Positions 12,904-20,129 of a DNA stretch of 22,150 nt are shown one piece after another. Location: positions 1 through 22,150 of IMG/VR virus record IMGVR_UViG_3300020152_000058; one strand, given 5' to 3'. Positions within the stretch are counted from its first letter, which is position 1. The number at the start of each line of letters is the position of its first letter. A program made the translations under genes and the position numbers. The notes under the pieces were generated by a model that was not told the DNA's origin, did not search any database, and saw nothing but the letters and a program-made list of their open reading frames with translations. The DNA comes from a virus.

Positions 12904-13302
12904 ATGAAACTTCGTCTCGGAGCGCTTACTTTCCTGGCGCTCTACATTCCAACAGCGAATGCCAGTCTCGAGGAAGACGGCGTATGGGCTGCTGGTGTGT
13001 GGGCGACAACCGTCTGGGCTGACGGGGTATGGCTAGAGGGCGAAGTCTCAGCAGTCTCGGTGCCGGATCTTGCTGGCATGACTGAGGTGGAAGCAGATGC
13101 GGCACTTGAAGGCGTGGGTCTGGACACCGGGACTGTATCGACGGTGTGTTCAGCGGCGACGGCCGGCGATGTGGTGAGCCAGGCTCCGCCGGCAGGCGCA
13201 GCGGTCGCACCCGGATCGCTCGTCAATATCGCGTTGAGCAGCGGCACTCCCTGTGTTGGCGCTGGCGGCAAACTGAAACTCAGACTGGACTTGAGGCTAT
13301 AG
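12904..13302 (+). CDS. Exported PASTA-domain protein, 132 aa
   Basis: Signal about 1-20 (LRLGALTFLALYIPTANA). Residues 27-44 repeat GVWAAGVWATTVWADGVW, a Trp-rich motif. A PASTA domain follows at about 51-114: VSVPDLAGMTEVEADAALEG, then VGLDTGTVSTVCSAA, then VVSQAPPAGAAVAPGSLVNI. The VPDL-G-MT-EA, Q-P-AG and PGS-VNI motifs are all present. PASTA domains often bind peptidoglycan. A cysteine pair (C82, C117) could form a disulfide. It is coupled directly to the preceding gene. Likely acts at the cell wall; exact role unknown. Confidence 0.75.
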   Translation: MKLRLGALTFLALYIPTANASLEEDGVWAAGVWATTVWADGVWLEGEVSAVSVPDLAGMTEVEADAALEGVGLDTGTVSTVCSAATAGDVVSQAPPAGAAVAPGSLVNIALSSGTPCVGAGGKLKLRLDLRL

Positions 13303-13304
13303 CC

Positions 13305-13688
13305 ATGCGGTTGAAAGCATTGCTGATCGGGCTGCTCCTGTGTGTCACCGCGGGGGCAGCCGTCGAAGATTCGGGTACACACGTCCGTTACTACGGCACC
13401 GGTGCCAATGACAATGACGTGCTGTTCACGACCGGGGACATCTCCCGGTACGACGCATGCACCATCATGTCAACGGATGGCGCGGTCGACGTATTCGTGA
13501 GCCTGGACGGCACGAACTACGCCACATCCGCGCTGAGTCTGCAGGACATGGGCGCGACTGCGACAGATCCGGTGCTGGTGACGGCTGCCGATCGCGTTTA
13601 TGGCTTCGTGGTGAAGGCCCGACGCATTCGAGTGCTTCAGAACGGCGCGACCGCCGCATCGGCTTCGATGCTGTGCTGGAAGCTGTAG
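13305..13688 (+). CDS. Exported small beta protein, 127 aa
   Basis: ATG 13305 follows the previous stop by two bases. Signal about 1-19 (MRLKALLIGLLLCVTAGA). The mature part is beta-rich (THVRYYGTGANDNDVLFTTG, ACTIMSTDGAVDVFVSLDGT, DPVLVTAADRVYGFVVKARR, IRVLQNGATA) and resembles small phage decoration or head-fibre type folds. Two cysteines may pair. No family recognised with certainty. Confidence 0.55.
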   Translation: MRLKALLIGLLLCVTAGAAVEDSGTHVRYYGTGANDNDVLFTTGDISRYDACTIMSTDGAVDVFVSLDGTNYATSALSLQDMGATATDPVLVTAADRVYGFVVKARRIRVLQNGATAASASMLCWKL

Positions 13689-13690
13689 CC

Positions 13691-13903
13691 ATGAAGCTGA
13701 CCGTGACACTTGATGATGGGAGCAGCGATCCCGTCACCTACGCAGTGGAAGCACCAGTCGGAACCGATTGGAAAACCATGCTGGACATGGTCGAGGGGGT
13801 GCTTAGGTTGCGAGGACACATCGAGGCTCCGGTGATTTACTCATCCGGGCAGGGGTTCCGGCCCGGTGAAATTGTGTGGCTGAAGGAAGCCGCAGAGGGG
13901 TAA
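13691..13903 (+). CDS. Small hypothetical protein, 70 aa
   Basis: ATG 13691 lies two bases after the previous stop; its stop shares a base with the next start (TAATG 13901-13905). Beta-rich at the N-terminus (KLTVTLDDGSSDPVTYAVEA), with an aromatic centre. It lacks a signal peptide. No family recognised; coupling to the small terminase suggests a late structural role. Confidence 0.6.
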   Translation: MKLTVTLDDGSSDPVTYAVEAPVGTDWKTMLDMVEGVLRLRGHIEAPVIYSSGQGFRPGEIVWLKEAAEG

Positions 13904-14439
13904 TGGTTGTGAGCAACGAGGCCCAGGAGACTCGGCCGAATGAGGGCGGCAGACCGAGCGGGTATTCCCAGGAGCTTGCTGACCGCATCTGTTCAGAGCT
14001 TGCTGAGGGGAAGTCACTGCGGACTGTGTGCAAGGGCGAAGGGATGCCAAGCACACAGACGGTGTTCCGCTGGCTCAGGACTCACGAAGGGTTCTGTGAC
14101 CAATACGCGCGGGCAAAGGAAGAATCAGCCGACGCGATGGTCGATGAGATCCTGGATATCGCTGACGACGCTGCGAACGACTGGATGGAGGTCCACGATA
14201 AGGACAATCCGGGCTATCGGCTGAACGGTGAGGCCATCAATCGTTCGCGGCTGCGAGTCGACGCGCGGAAATGGATCGCATCGAAGCTCAAGCCGAAGAA
14301 GTACGGCGAGAAGGTGGCCGTTGGCGGTGCAGACGATCTGCCACCGGTTCAGACCGCCGACATGACCGAGGTGGAAGTGGCGCGCCGGATAGCGTTCGCA
14401 CTCCAGAAGGGCGCACAGGCGCAGGAGAAGACGCACTGA
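13903..14439 (+). CDS. terS: Terminase small subunit, Sf6-like, 178 aa
   Basis: The segment at about residues 17-85 (GRPSGYSQELADRICSELAE, GKSLRTVCKGEGMPSTQTVF, RWLRTHEGFCDQYARAKEES) has the GKSLxxVC...P...T...RWL pattern of the Sf6-type terminase small subunit, including its helix-turn-helix DNA-binding region. A helical oligomerisation region (ADAMVDEILDIADDAANDWM) follows. The C-terminus (after 130) is a charged linker probably meeting the large subunit. Start at ATG 13903 with AGAGGGG upstream. It recognises the packaging site on phage DNA and directs the motor. Large subunit is at 15273. Confidence 0.85.
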   Translation: MVVSNEAQETRPNEGGRPSGYSQELADRICSELAEGKSLRTVCKGEGMPSTQTVFRWLRTHEGFCDQYARAKEESADAMVDEILDIADDAANDWMEVHDKDNPGYRLNGEAINRSRLRVDARKWIASKLKPKKYGEKVAVGGADDLPPVQTADMTEVEVARRIAFALQKGAQAQEKTH

Positions 14440-14507
14440 TGGCGACCGGCTACGACGATCACGTGCTCCGGCGTAAGAAGCCGCAGCCGAATCCCAAGCC
14501 ACGCTGA
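14439..14507 (+). CDS. Possible basic micro-protein, 22 aa
   Basis: ATG 14439 shares a base with the small terminase stop (TGATG). The 22 residues end in an alternating Pro/basic stretch (RRKKPQPNPKPR). It could be coupled to the terminase, or be a chance frame. No family. Confidence 0.3.
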   Translation: MATGYDDHVLRRKKPQPNPKPR

Positions 14508-14524
14508 CAGGACCGTGCTCCCCG

Positions 14525-14570
14525 GGCTCGCTGCCGACTAGCTACGGCGGGAGATACAGAAAGGCGAGCC
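14525..14570. other. Structured element in the terminase intergenic gap
   Basis: The gap 14508-14675 has no gene. It contains GGCTCGC (14525-14531) paired with GCGAGCC (14564-14570), a perfect 7-bp outer stem, enclosing a GCCG/CGGC hairpin (14533-14536 and 14545-14548) with an ACTAGCTA loop and a purine-rich asymmetric bulge. It lacks a T-run, so it is not a simple terminator. A packaging-site, mRNA-processing or RNA role is possible. The rest of the gap shows nothing else; a GAGG ribosome site lies before ATG 14676. Confidence 0.35.
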
Positions 14571-14675
14571 TACGAATTAGCCACGACGCGGCCGATAGCG
14601 TCGACAGCAGCCAGCACGGACCTGGCGCAAGCAGAGTTCCTAACTCACAAGCAGTTTCACTACTGAGGATTTGCC

Positions 14676-15269
14676 ATGCCCATTCCTGACATCTTGCGAT
14701 CTATCGAAGGCCGACTGTTTGGCTTGGACAATGCGCACCGCCTCGTTGGCGGCGGCAATCAGAACCGCGGTGTGGCTCCGCTGGTCGTGTACACCAATAC
14801 GGCCGCATCGACTGCGATCAGCAACACGACCGACGAGGCGCTTTTCGATACGCAGTACTCGATTCCCGCCAACAGCCTACGCCCGGGCCAGCTGATCAAG
14901 ATCCGCTATCAGGGCATTGCGACTGCGACCAACTCAACGGACACGCTGACGATTGTGTTGCGTATCGGCGGGCTGGCAGGCACTGCACTATTGACTCACG
15001 CAGCGACCGACGTTGCGAACAACAACGTATTCTCGGGTGAATACGAGCTGATCATCCGCACGGTCGGCGCGACCGGAACGATGGTTGGCTGTGGCACCAA
15101 GAAGAACGTGCCGGCAGCGGAAGGCACGGCGACCTATGCCGATGACATCCTCGCGTCGACGACGATCGACACGACAGCGGCGCAGATAATCGGCGTCACT
15201 GCAGACTGGTCAGTTGCCAGCGCGTCGAACAGCGTTCGTCTCGACTTCCTGCGGATCGAGATCGCGTAA
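14676..15269 (+). CDS. Phage structural protein, head or tail fibre-like, 197 aa
   Basis: GAGG lies nine bases before ATG 14676. After a short N-terminal helical part (PDILRSIEGRLFGLDNA) the sequence is beta-rich with little lysine (PLVVYTNTAASTAISNT, YSIPANSLRPGQLIKIRY, TDTLTIVLRIGGLAG, SGEYELIIRTVGATG, RLDFLRIEIA), with a jelly-roll look found in small head- or tail-surface proteins. It lies between the small and large terminase. Exact location in the virion unknown. Confidence 0.6.
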   Translation: MPIPDILRSIEGRLFGLDNAHRLVGGGNQNRGVAPLVVYTNTAASTAISNTTDEALFDTQYSIPANSLRPGQLIKIRYQGIATATNSTDTLTIVLRIGGLAGTALLTHAATDVANNNVFSGEYELIIRTVGATGTMVGCGTKKNVPAAEGTATYADDILASTTIDTTAAQIIGVTADWSVASASNSVRLDFLRIEIA

Positions 15270-15272
15270 TCG

Positions 15273-16868
15273 ATGACGCAATTGCTTGACGACATCCTCG
15301 GCCGGCTGAATTCGCTGCCGGCTAAGGAGCGTCAACAAGTCACACAGGATGCATTGGATGCAACCAAGGACCTGCGATGGATTCCTAATCCGGGTCCACA
15401 GACCGATGCCTACTTCAGCGAGGCTGACGTGCTGCTGTTTGGCGGTGAGCCGGGCGGCGGCAAGAGCCAACTTGTGCTTGGGCTCGCGTTCAACTGCCAT
15501 GAGCGCGCACTCATCATGCGCCGGCAGTACACGGACTTGGATGCGCTCACGGAGGAGGCCATCAAGATCAACGGCGGCCGTGATGGATTCAACGGCTCGC
15601 CGCCGCCGAGTCTCAAGCATCCGAAGGGCCGAATCGATTTTGGCGCTGCCGCTCGCCCCGGTGACGAGCAGCACTGGATGGGGCGTCCGCACGATTTGAT
15701 TGCGTTCGACGAGGCGACGCAGTTCTCAGCCAAGCAGATTCGATTTCTTCGTGGCTGGCTGCGCACAACGACTCCCGGCCAGCGAACTCGGACGATCCTC
15801 GCGACGAACCCGCCACTTTCGGCCGAGGGGCTGTGGGTGTTCGAGATGTTCGCGCCTTGGCTGAACCCGCAGCATCCGAATCCGGCCAAGCCGGGCGAGC
15901 TGCGATGGTTCGTTGTGGATGAGCACGACAAGGACATCGAGGTCGACGGGCCGGGTACGCATGTCGTCAACGGCAAGGCGTACGAGGCTGAGTCGCGAAC
16001 GTTCATTCCGTCGAAGATGACGGACAACCCGCAACTGGATCACAAGGACTATCAGAAGCGCCTCGACGCGCTGCCTGCCGAGATCCGCGAGATTCTGATG
16101 GGCGGATTCCGTGCTTCGTTCAAGGATCAGGAGCGGCAGGTCATCCCGACCGCCTGGGTCAAGGCTGCTCAGGACCGGTGGACGACGAAGCCGCAGCACA
16201 ACGTTCCCATGTGCGCGATGGGCGTCGATGCGTCTGGAGGGGGCAACGATCCGATGGTGATCGCGTCTCGTTATGACGGCTGGTATGCACCGATCGTTAG
16301 AGTCGAGGGCAAGGACATTCCTGTCGAGCGGATCGGCAAGCATTGCGCCGGTATCGTGGTTTCACACCGGCTGCACAACGCAAAGGTCATCGTCGATATG
16401 GGTGGCGGCTATGGCGGCCCGCTCTACGAACAGCTGATTGAGAACATCGGCGGCGAAAGCGTCGCAGGCTACAAGGGCGCCGAAGCTTCGACGCGCAGGA
16501 CAAAGGACCAAAAGCTCGGCTTCTGGAACAAACGAAGCCAAGCCCTCTGGCAATTCCGTGAGGCGCTCGATCCCTCGCAGGAAGGCGGCAGTCCGATTGC
16601 GCTCCCGCCGAGCAACACGCTGCTCGCGGATCTGACTGCGCCGACGTTCGAGGTGACTCCTCGCGGCATCCGTGTGGAGTCGAAGGAAGACGTGACTGAG
16701 CGCCTTGGTCGCTCGACCGACGAAGGCGATGCGGTCGTGATGGCCTGGTACGACGGCGCTCGAGCAATGACACACGCAGGCATCTGGACGAAAGAGATGG
16801 GGCGGGCTGGCCGCACCCCGAGTGTGAGCTACGGCCCGAGGCGGCCCAAGGGCATGAGGAGACATTGA
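15273..16868 (+). CDS. terL: Terminase large subunit, 531 aa
   Basis: An ATP-powered packaging motor and nuclease. Walker A is seen as GGEPGGGKS (57-65), Walker B as DLIAFDE (141-147), and the coupling motif as LATNPP (176-181). The C-terminal RNase H-like nuclease domain begins near residue 314 (MGVDASGGG with D319) and continues with VIVDMGGG (D375) and STDEGDAVVMAWY (D486), the three likely metal-binding acids. The length of 531 aa is normal. It starts two codons after the structural gene's stop and ends as TGATG with the next gene. Cuts the concatemer and translocates DNA into the prohead through the portal. Confidence 0.93.
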   Translation: MTQLLDDILGRLNSLPAKERQQVTQDALDATKDLRWIPNPGPQTDAYFSEADVLLFGGEPGGGKSQLVLGLAFNCHERALIMRRQYTDLDALTEEAIKINGGRDGFNGSPPPSLKHPKGRIDFGAAARPGDEQHWMGRPHDLIAFDEATQFSAKQIRFLRGWLRTTTPGQRTRTILATNPPLSAEGLWVFEMFAPWLNPQHPNPAKPGELRWFVVDEHDKDIEVDGPGTHVVNGKAYEAESRTFIPSKMTDNPQLDHKDYQKRLDALPAEIREILMGGFRASFKDQERQVIPTAWVKAAQDRWTTKPQHNVPMCAMGVDASGGGNDPMVIASRYDGWYAPIVRVEGKDIPVERIGKHCAGIVVSHRLHNAKVIVDMGGGYGGPLYEQLIENIGGESVAGYKGAEASTRRTKDQKLGFWNKRSQALWQFREALDPSQEGGSPIALPPSNTLLADLTAPTFEVTPRGIRVESKEDVTERLGRSTDEGDAVVMAWYDGARAMTHAGIWTKEMGRAGRTPSVSYGPRRPKGMRRH

Positions 16869-17134
16869 TGGGTGGTCTGCATAAGTCGATCAAGAAAGTG
16901 ATTCCAAAGGAGATGCGCTCCCCGCTCGACAAGAAGATCGGCGAGGAGAACATCAAGACGCATGAGAGCCTGAATCGTCGGATGAATCCGGAGCTTCCCG
17001 AAGAAGAGGCGCCGATCCCGATGGCGGACGAGGAAGAGATCAAGCGCAACAAGCGCCGCGGTCAGTCGGCTCGCGGCGGCGGCCGGGCATCGACGATCCT
17101 CACGGGCGGCGATCAGGAAGCCCTCGGCGGATGA
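16868..17134 (+). CDS. Small connector-associated phage protein, 88 aa
   Basis: ATG 16868 shares a base with the terminase stop. The protein is highly charged (SIKKVIPKEMRSPLDKKIGE, then PELPEEEAPIPMADEEEIKR) with a C-terminal motif RGGGRASTILTGG that I recall from short proteins encoded between terminase and portal in podophages. The stop overlaps the portal start (ATGA 17131-17134). Probably virion- or assembly-related; mechanism unknown. Confidence 0.6.
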   Translation: MGGLHKSIKKVIPKEMRSPLDKKIGEENIKTHESLNRRMNPELPEEEAPIPMADEEEIKRNKRRGQSARGGGRASTILTGGDQEALGG

Positions 17135-18756
17135 TCGACATCAAGAAGCTGGTGGCCCAGGGCGATCAGCTTTTTTCAAGCCGCGGTACGCTGATGATGC
17201 TGTGGCAGGAGATCGCCGAGAACTTCTATCCGGAGCGCGCGGACTTCACCGTCAAGCGCGAGATCGGCGACGACTATGCCGGCAATCTGACGACCAGCTA
17301 TCCTTTGCTCGTGCGTCGTGAGCTCGGCGACTCCATCTCGTCGATGCTTCGGCCACGTGGTCAGGAGTGGTTTGCGATCTCCATCGAGGACGAGACTGGC
17401 TTGGACAACTCCGGCCGTCAGTGGCTGGAATGGGCGACCGGCGTCCAGAAGCGCGCGATGTACGACCGCATGTCGCAGTTCGTGCGCGCCACCAAAGAGG
17501 GTGATCACGATTTCGCTGCCTTCGGCCAGCCGGTGATTTCCGTCGAGATCGATTGGTCGACCACGAGCCTGCTCTATCGCAACTGGCACCTTCGCGACGT
17601 TGCATGGTGCGAGCGATACAACGGCATGATCGGCGACATCCACCGGAACTGGTGCCCGGATGTTCGAACGCTGGCAAAGATCTTCGGCAAGGACAAGCTG
17701 CACGCCAACGTCACCAAACTCGTCGACAAAGAGCCCTACCGCAAGATCAAGTGCCGGCACATCGTGTTGCCGACCGAGCAGTACGACGGCGACCAGCGCT
17801 ATCGCACGCCGTACGTGTCGATCTACGTCGACCTGGAGAACAACCACCTGATCAGCGAGGTTGCTTCTTGGTCGCAGATCTATTGCATCCCCCGGTGGCA
17901 GACGGTGTCGGGCTCGCAGTACGCGTATTCGCCGGCCGCGGTTGCCGGCCTGCCTGATGCGCGGCTGTTGCAGGCCATGACGCTGACGTTGCTTGAGGCC
18001 GGTGAAATGGCGGTGCGCCCGCCGATGATCGCGACCAAGGAAGCAATCCGCGGTGACGTTGCGCTGTATGCCGGCGGTATCACGTGGGCTGATGCGCAAT
18101 ATGACGAGCGGCTTGGTGAGGTGTTGCGCCCGCTCAATCAGGACAAATCCGGTCTGCCGTTTGGCCTGGAGGTCAGCGAAGAGAAGAAGCAGATGCTGGC
18201 GCAGGCGTTCTACCTCAACAAGCTGAGCCTGCCGCCCGCCGGCGAAGGTGAGATGACGGCGTACGAGACGAGCCAGCGGATTCAGGAATACATCCGCAAT
18301 GCGCTGCCGCTCTTTGAGCCCATGGAGGTCGAGTACAACGGCGCGCTGTGCGAGATGACCTTCGATGCGTTGATGCGCGTTGGCGCCTTCGGCCCGATGG
18401 ATGAGTTTCCGCAGTCACTGCGCGGCGAGAATGTGCGCTTCAAGTTCGAATCGCCGCTTCATCAGGCGATCGAGCGCCAGAAGGGTCAGAAGTTCATCGA
18501 GGCGAAAGGTCTACTACGTGAGGCCGCAGAGCTCGACGGTTCGGCGACGGCTGTCGTCGACGCTCGACTGGCATTGCGTGAGGCGCTATCTGGCATCGGT
18601 GTGCCGGCCAAGTGGATGCGCTCCGAGGATGACGTTGAGGCATACGCCCAGCAGCAGGCTCAGCAGCAGAAGGCGCAGGAAGCGTTGGCGCTGGCGCAGC
18701 AGGGCGCGGACGTGGCGAAGACGGCGAGCGAGGCGAACATGGATGAGGCGGCATGA
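17131..18756 (+). CDS. Portal (head-to-tail connector) protein, 541 aa
   Basis: Length and pattern are those of the podovirus head-tail connector family: LWQEIAENFYPERADFTV near residue 25, later TSYPLLVRRELGDSISSMLR, then QEWFAISIEDE, and in the C-terminal half the wing/stem region (AYETSQRIQEYIRNALPLFE) with a Gln/Ala-rich tail (AYAQQQAQQQKAQEALALAQ). It forms the dodecameric ring at the portal vertex through which DNA is packaged. It overlaps both neighbours by ATGA, so expression is coupled with the small protein before it and the Bbp19-like gene after it. Confidence 0.88.
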   Translation: MIDIKKLVAQGDQLFSSRGTLMMLWQEIAENFYPERADFTVKREIGDDYAGNLTTSYPLLVRRELGDSISSMLRPRGQEWFAISIEDETGLDNSGRQWLEWATGVQKRAMYDRMSQFVRATKEGDHDFAAFGQPVISVEIDWSTTSLLYRNWHLRDVAWCERYNGMIGDIHRNWCPDVRTLAKIFGKDKLHANVTKLVDKEPYRKIKCRHIVLPTEQYDGDQRYRTPYVSIYVDLENNHLISEVASWSQIYCIPRWQTVSGSQYAYSPAAVAGLPDARLLQAMTLTLLEAGEMAVRPPMIATKEAIRGDVALYAGGITWADAQYDERLGEVLRPLNQDKSGLPFGLEVSEEKKQMLAQAFYLNKLSLPPAGEGEMTAYETSQRIQEYIRNALPLFEPMEVEYNGALCEMTFDALMRVGAFGPMDEFPQSLRGENVRFKFESPLHQAIERQKGQKFIEAKGLLREAAELDGSATAVVDARLALREALSGIGVPAKWMRSEDDVEAYAQQQAQQQKAQEALALAQQGADVAKTASEANMDEAA

Positions 18757-19052
18757 GCAAGGCAAAGCTACCAGATGCAAATCCCGTTCGGCCCGCTGAT
18801 TGGGAAGTTGCCGATGCGGCGGCTATCCAGGCGCTTGCCCGTGGAGATGCATCTCCGGATCAACAGCGCCGCGCGCTCGATTTCATCATGTATGAGATCG
18901 CAGGAACTCGCGACCTCAGCTTTCGTCTTGGCGGTGAGGATGGCCGAAGAGCGACAGACTTCGCAGATGGCAAGCGCTTTGTCGGCTTGCAGATTGCCAA
19001 GCTTAGAACCGTAAATCTCGCTGCCATCCGGCAGGCGAAAGAGCAGAAGTAA
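18753..19052 (+). CDS. Bbp19-like phage protein, 99 aa
   Basis: ATGA overlap with the portal stop. The core (ADAAAIQALARGDASPDQQR, RALDFIMYEIAGTRDLSFR, GEDGRRATDFADGKRFVGLQ, IAKL) matches what I recall of the small Bbp19-type protein of Bordetella phage BPP-1-like viruses, found next to portal genes. Helical, soluble. Function unknown, probably head or connector assembly. It ends eight bases before the tRNA-like element. Confidence 0.65.
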   Translation: MSKAKLPDANPVRPADWEVADAAAIQALARGDASPDQQRRALDFIMYEIAGTRDLSFRLGGEDGRRATDFADGKRFVGLQIAKLRTVNLAAIRQAKEQK

Positions 19053-19059
19053 TCCCAAT

Positions 19060-19128
19060 GCCGATTGGTAGCTCAGCCTGGTAGAGCGCTCGACGGAGAG
19101 GTCGCCGGTTCAAATCCGGCCCAACGGC
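19060..19128 (+). ncRNA. tRNA-like element lacking an anticodon loop
   Basis: Canonical parts: positions 8-9 as TA (19069-19070), D stem GCTC/GAGC (19071-19074 and 19084-19087) with loop AGCCTGGTA holding the conserved GG, variable loop AGGTC (19099-19103), T stem GCCGG/CCGGC (19104-19108 and 19116-19120) and T loop TTCAAAT. The acceptor stem is eight base pairs, GCCG+TTGG against CCAACGGC, with one bulged A (19064), against seven in normal tRNA. Between base 26 (19088) and the variable loop only ten bases remain (CTCGACGGAG) instead of 17: a 3-bp stem CTC/GAG with GACG loop. No anticodon exists, so it cannot decode. No CCA is encoded. It lies between the Bbp19-like and scaffold genes. Confidence 0.8.
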
Positions 19129-19154
19129 AAACCCATCAACACTGGAGACAGGCA

Positions 19155-20129
19155 ATGCCCGACCCGAATCCGAATCCAAACCCGACGCCAGATCCGAGCG
19201 CGAATCCGAATCCCGGCAATCCGAATCCCGCGCCGGCCACTTGGTACAGCGGTATCGACTTCGGCGACGCAAAGGACACCGCGTCGAAGGCGCTGGAGGT
19301 CTACAAGACCCCGGCCGATCTTCTTGGCGCGCTTGACTGGCGCAAGCAAATATCGGGCGGCGACGAAAAGACGCTGAAGGCATTCGAGCGATTCAGCACC
19401 ATCGGCGACGTGGGCAAATCGTTCCTGGAGGCGCAGGCCAAGATCCGCTCCGGCGAGCTCGCCAAGCCGCTGCCAAAGGACGCGACGGCCGAGCAGGTAG
19501 CCGAATGGCGCAAGGGCAACGGTATCCCGGAGAAGCCCGAGGATTACTTCAACGGCCTGCCGAACGGCCTGGTCATTGGCGCCGACGACAAACCGATGTT
19601 CGATGCCGTCGCGACCAAGCTGCACGAGCTGAATGCCAAGCCGGAAGTCATCCATGCGCTGGCCGACTGGTATTACGGCATGCAGGACGAGCAGGTCGAG
19701 GCGCAGAAGGTCGCCGACACTGAGGGCAAGACGAAGCTGACCGGCGCGCTCAAGACTGCCTGGGGCAACGACTTCGCGGCGAACAGCAATGTTTACGCCA
19801 GCTACATCGCATCGGCCCCGAAGGAAGTGCAGGAGTTCCTGACGCAGGCTCGTGGGCCGGATGGAAGTTTCCTGCTCTACAACCCGGCGATCGTTTCCTG
19901 GCTCACAGCTCAGGCGCGCGAGATCAATCCGGCAGGGCATATCGTGCCGAGCGCTGGCGCTGACGGTGGATTGCAGTCGATCACTACCGAGATCGCAACG
20001 CTCAAGGGGCTGATGGCCAACGAGTCGTCCGAATACTGGAAGGGCCCGAAGGCCGAGGCCAACCAGGCGCGATATCGCCAGTTGGTGGAAGCACAGGCGC
20101 GATTGCAGGAGCGCGGCAGGGCGGCCTGA
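19155..20129 (+). CDS. Scaffold-like protein, 324 aa
   Basis: Start at ATG 19155 behind GGAGACAGG. An in-frame start at 19065 would translate through the tRNA-like element and is rejected. The N-terminus is a Pro/Asn repeat (DPNPNPNPTPDPSANPNP, about 2-30). The rest is helical, charged and cysteine-free (ALDWRKQISGGDEKTLKAFE, AEWRKGNGIPEKPEDYFNG, ATLKGLMANESSEYWKGPKA), with the C-terminal basic helix (RYRQLVEAQARLQERGR) typical of scaffolds that bind coat. Its place directly before the coat gene (with the antitoxin between) supports the call. Catalytic protease residues are not seen. Confidence 0.75.
   Translation: MPDPNPNPNPTPDPSANPNPGNPNPAPATWYSGIDFGDAKDTASKALEVYKTPADLLGALDWRKQISGGDEKTLKAFERFSTIGDVGKSFLEAQAKIRSGELAKPLPKDATAEQVAEWRKGNGIPEKPEDYFNGLPNGLVIGADDKPMFDAVATKLHELNAKPEVIHALADWYYGMQDEQVEAQKVADTEGKTKLTGALKTAWGNDFAANSNVYASYIASAPKEVQEFLTQARGPDGSFLLYNPAIVSWLTAQAREINPAGHIVPSAGADGGLQSITTEIATLKGLMANESSEYWKGPKAEANQARYRQLVEAQARLQERGRAA

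Noticed and set aside
8343-13903. Diversity-generating retroelement, considered because the head genes look BPP-1-like
   Set aside because: No reverse transcriptase frame and no template/variable repeat pair seen in the window; could lie outside.
17176-18099. Leftward 307-residue frame opposite the portal gene
   Set aside because: Antisense shadow with no domain or ribosome site; portal on the plus strand is clear.
19060-19128. Ordinary functional tRNA gene
   Set aside because: The anticodon arm has only ten bases and no seven-base loop, so no anticodon can be assigned.
19065-19154. N-terminal extension of the scaffold frame back to ATG 19065
   Set aside because: It is the tRNA-like sequence read as protein (the familiar VAQPGRALDGEVAGSNPA-type artefact), and the ribosome site fits ATG 19155.
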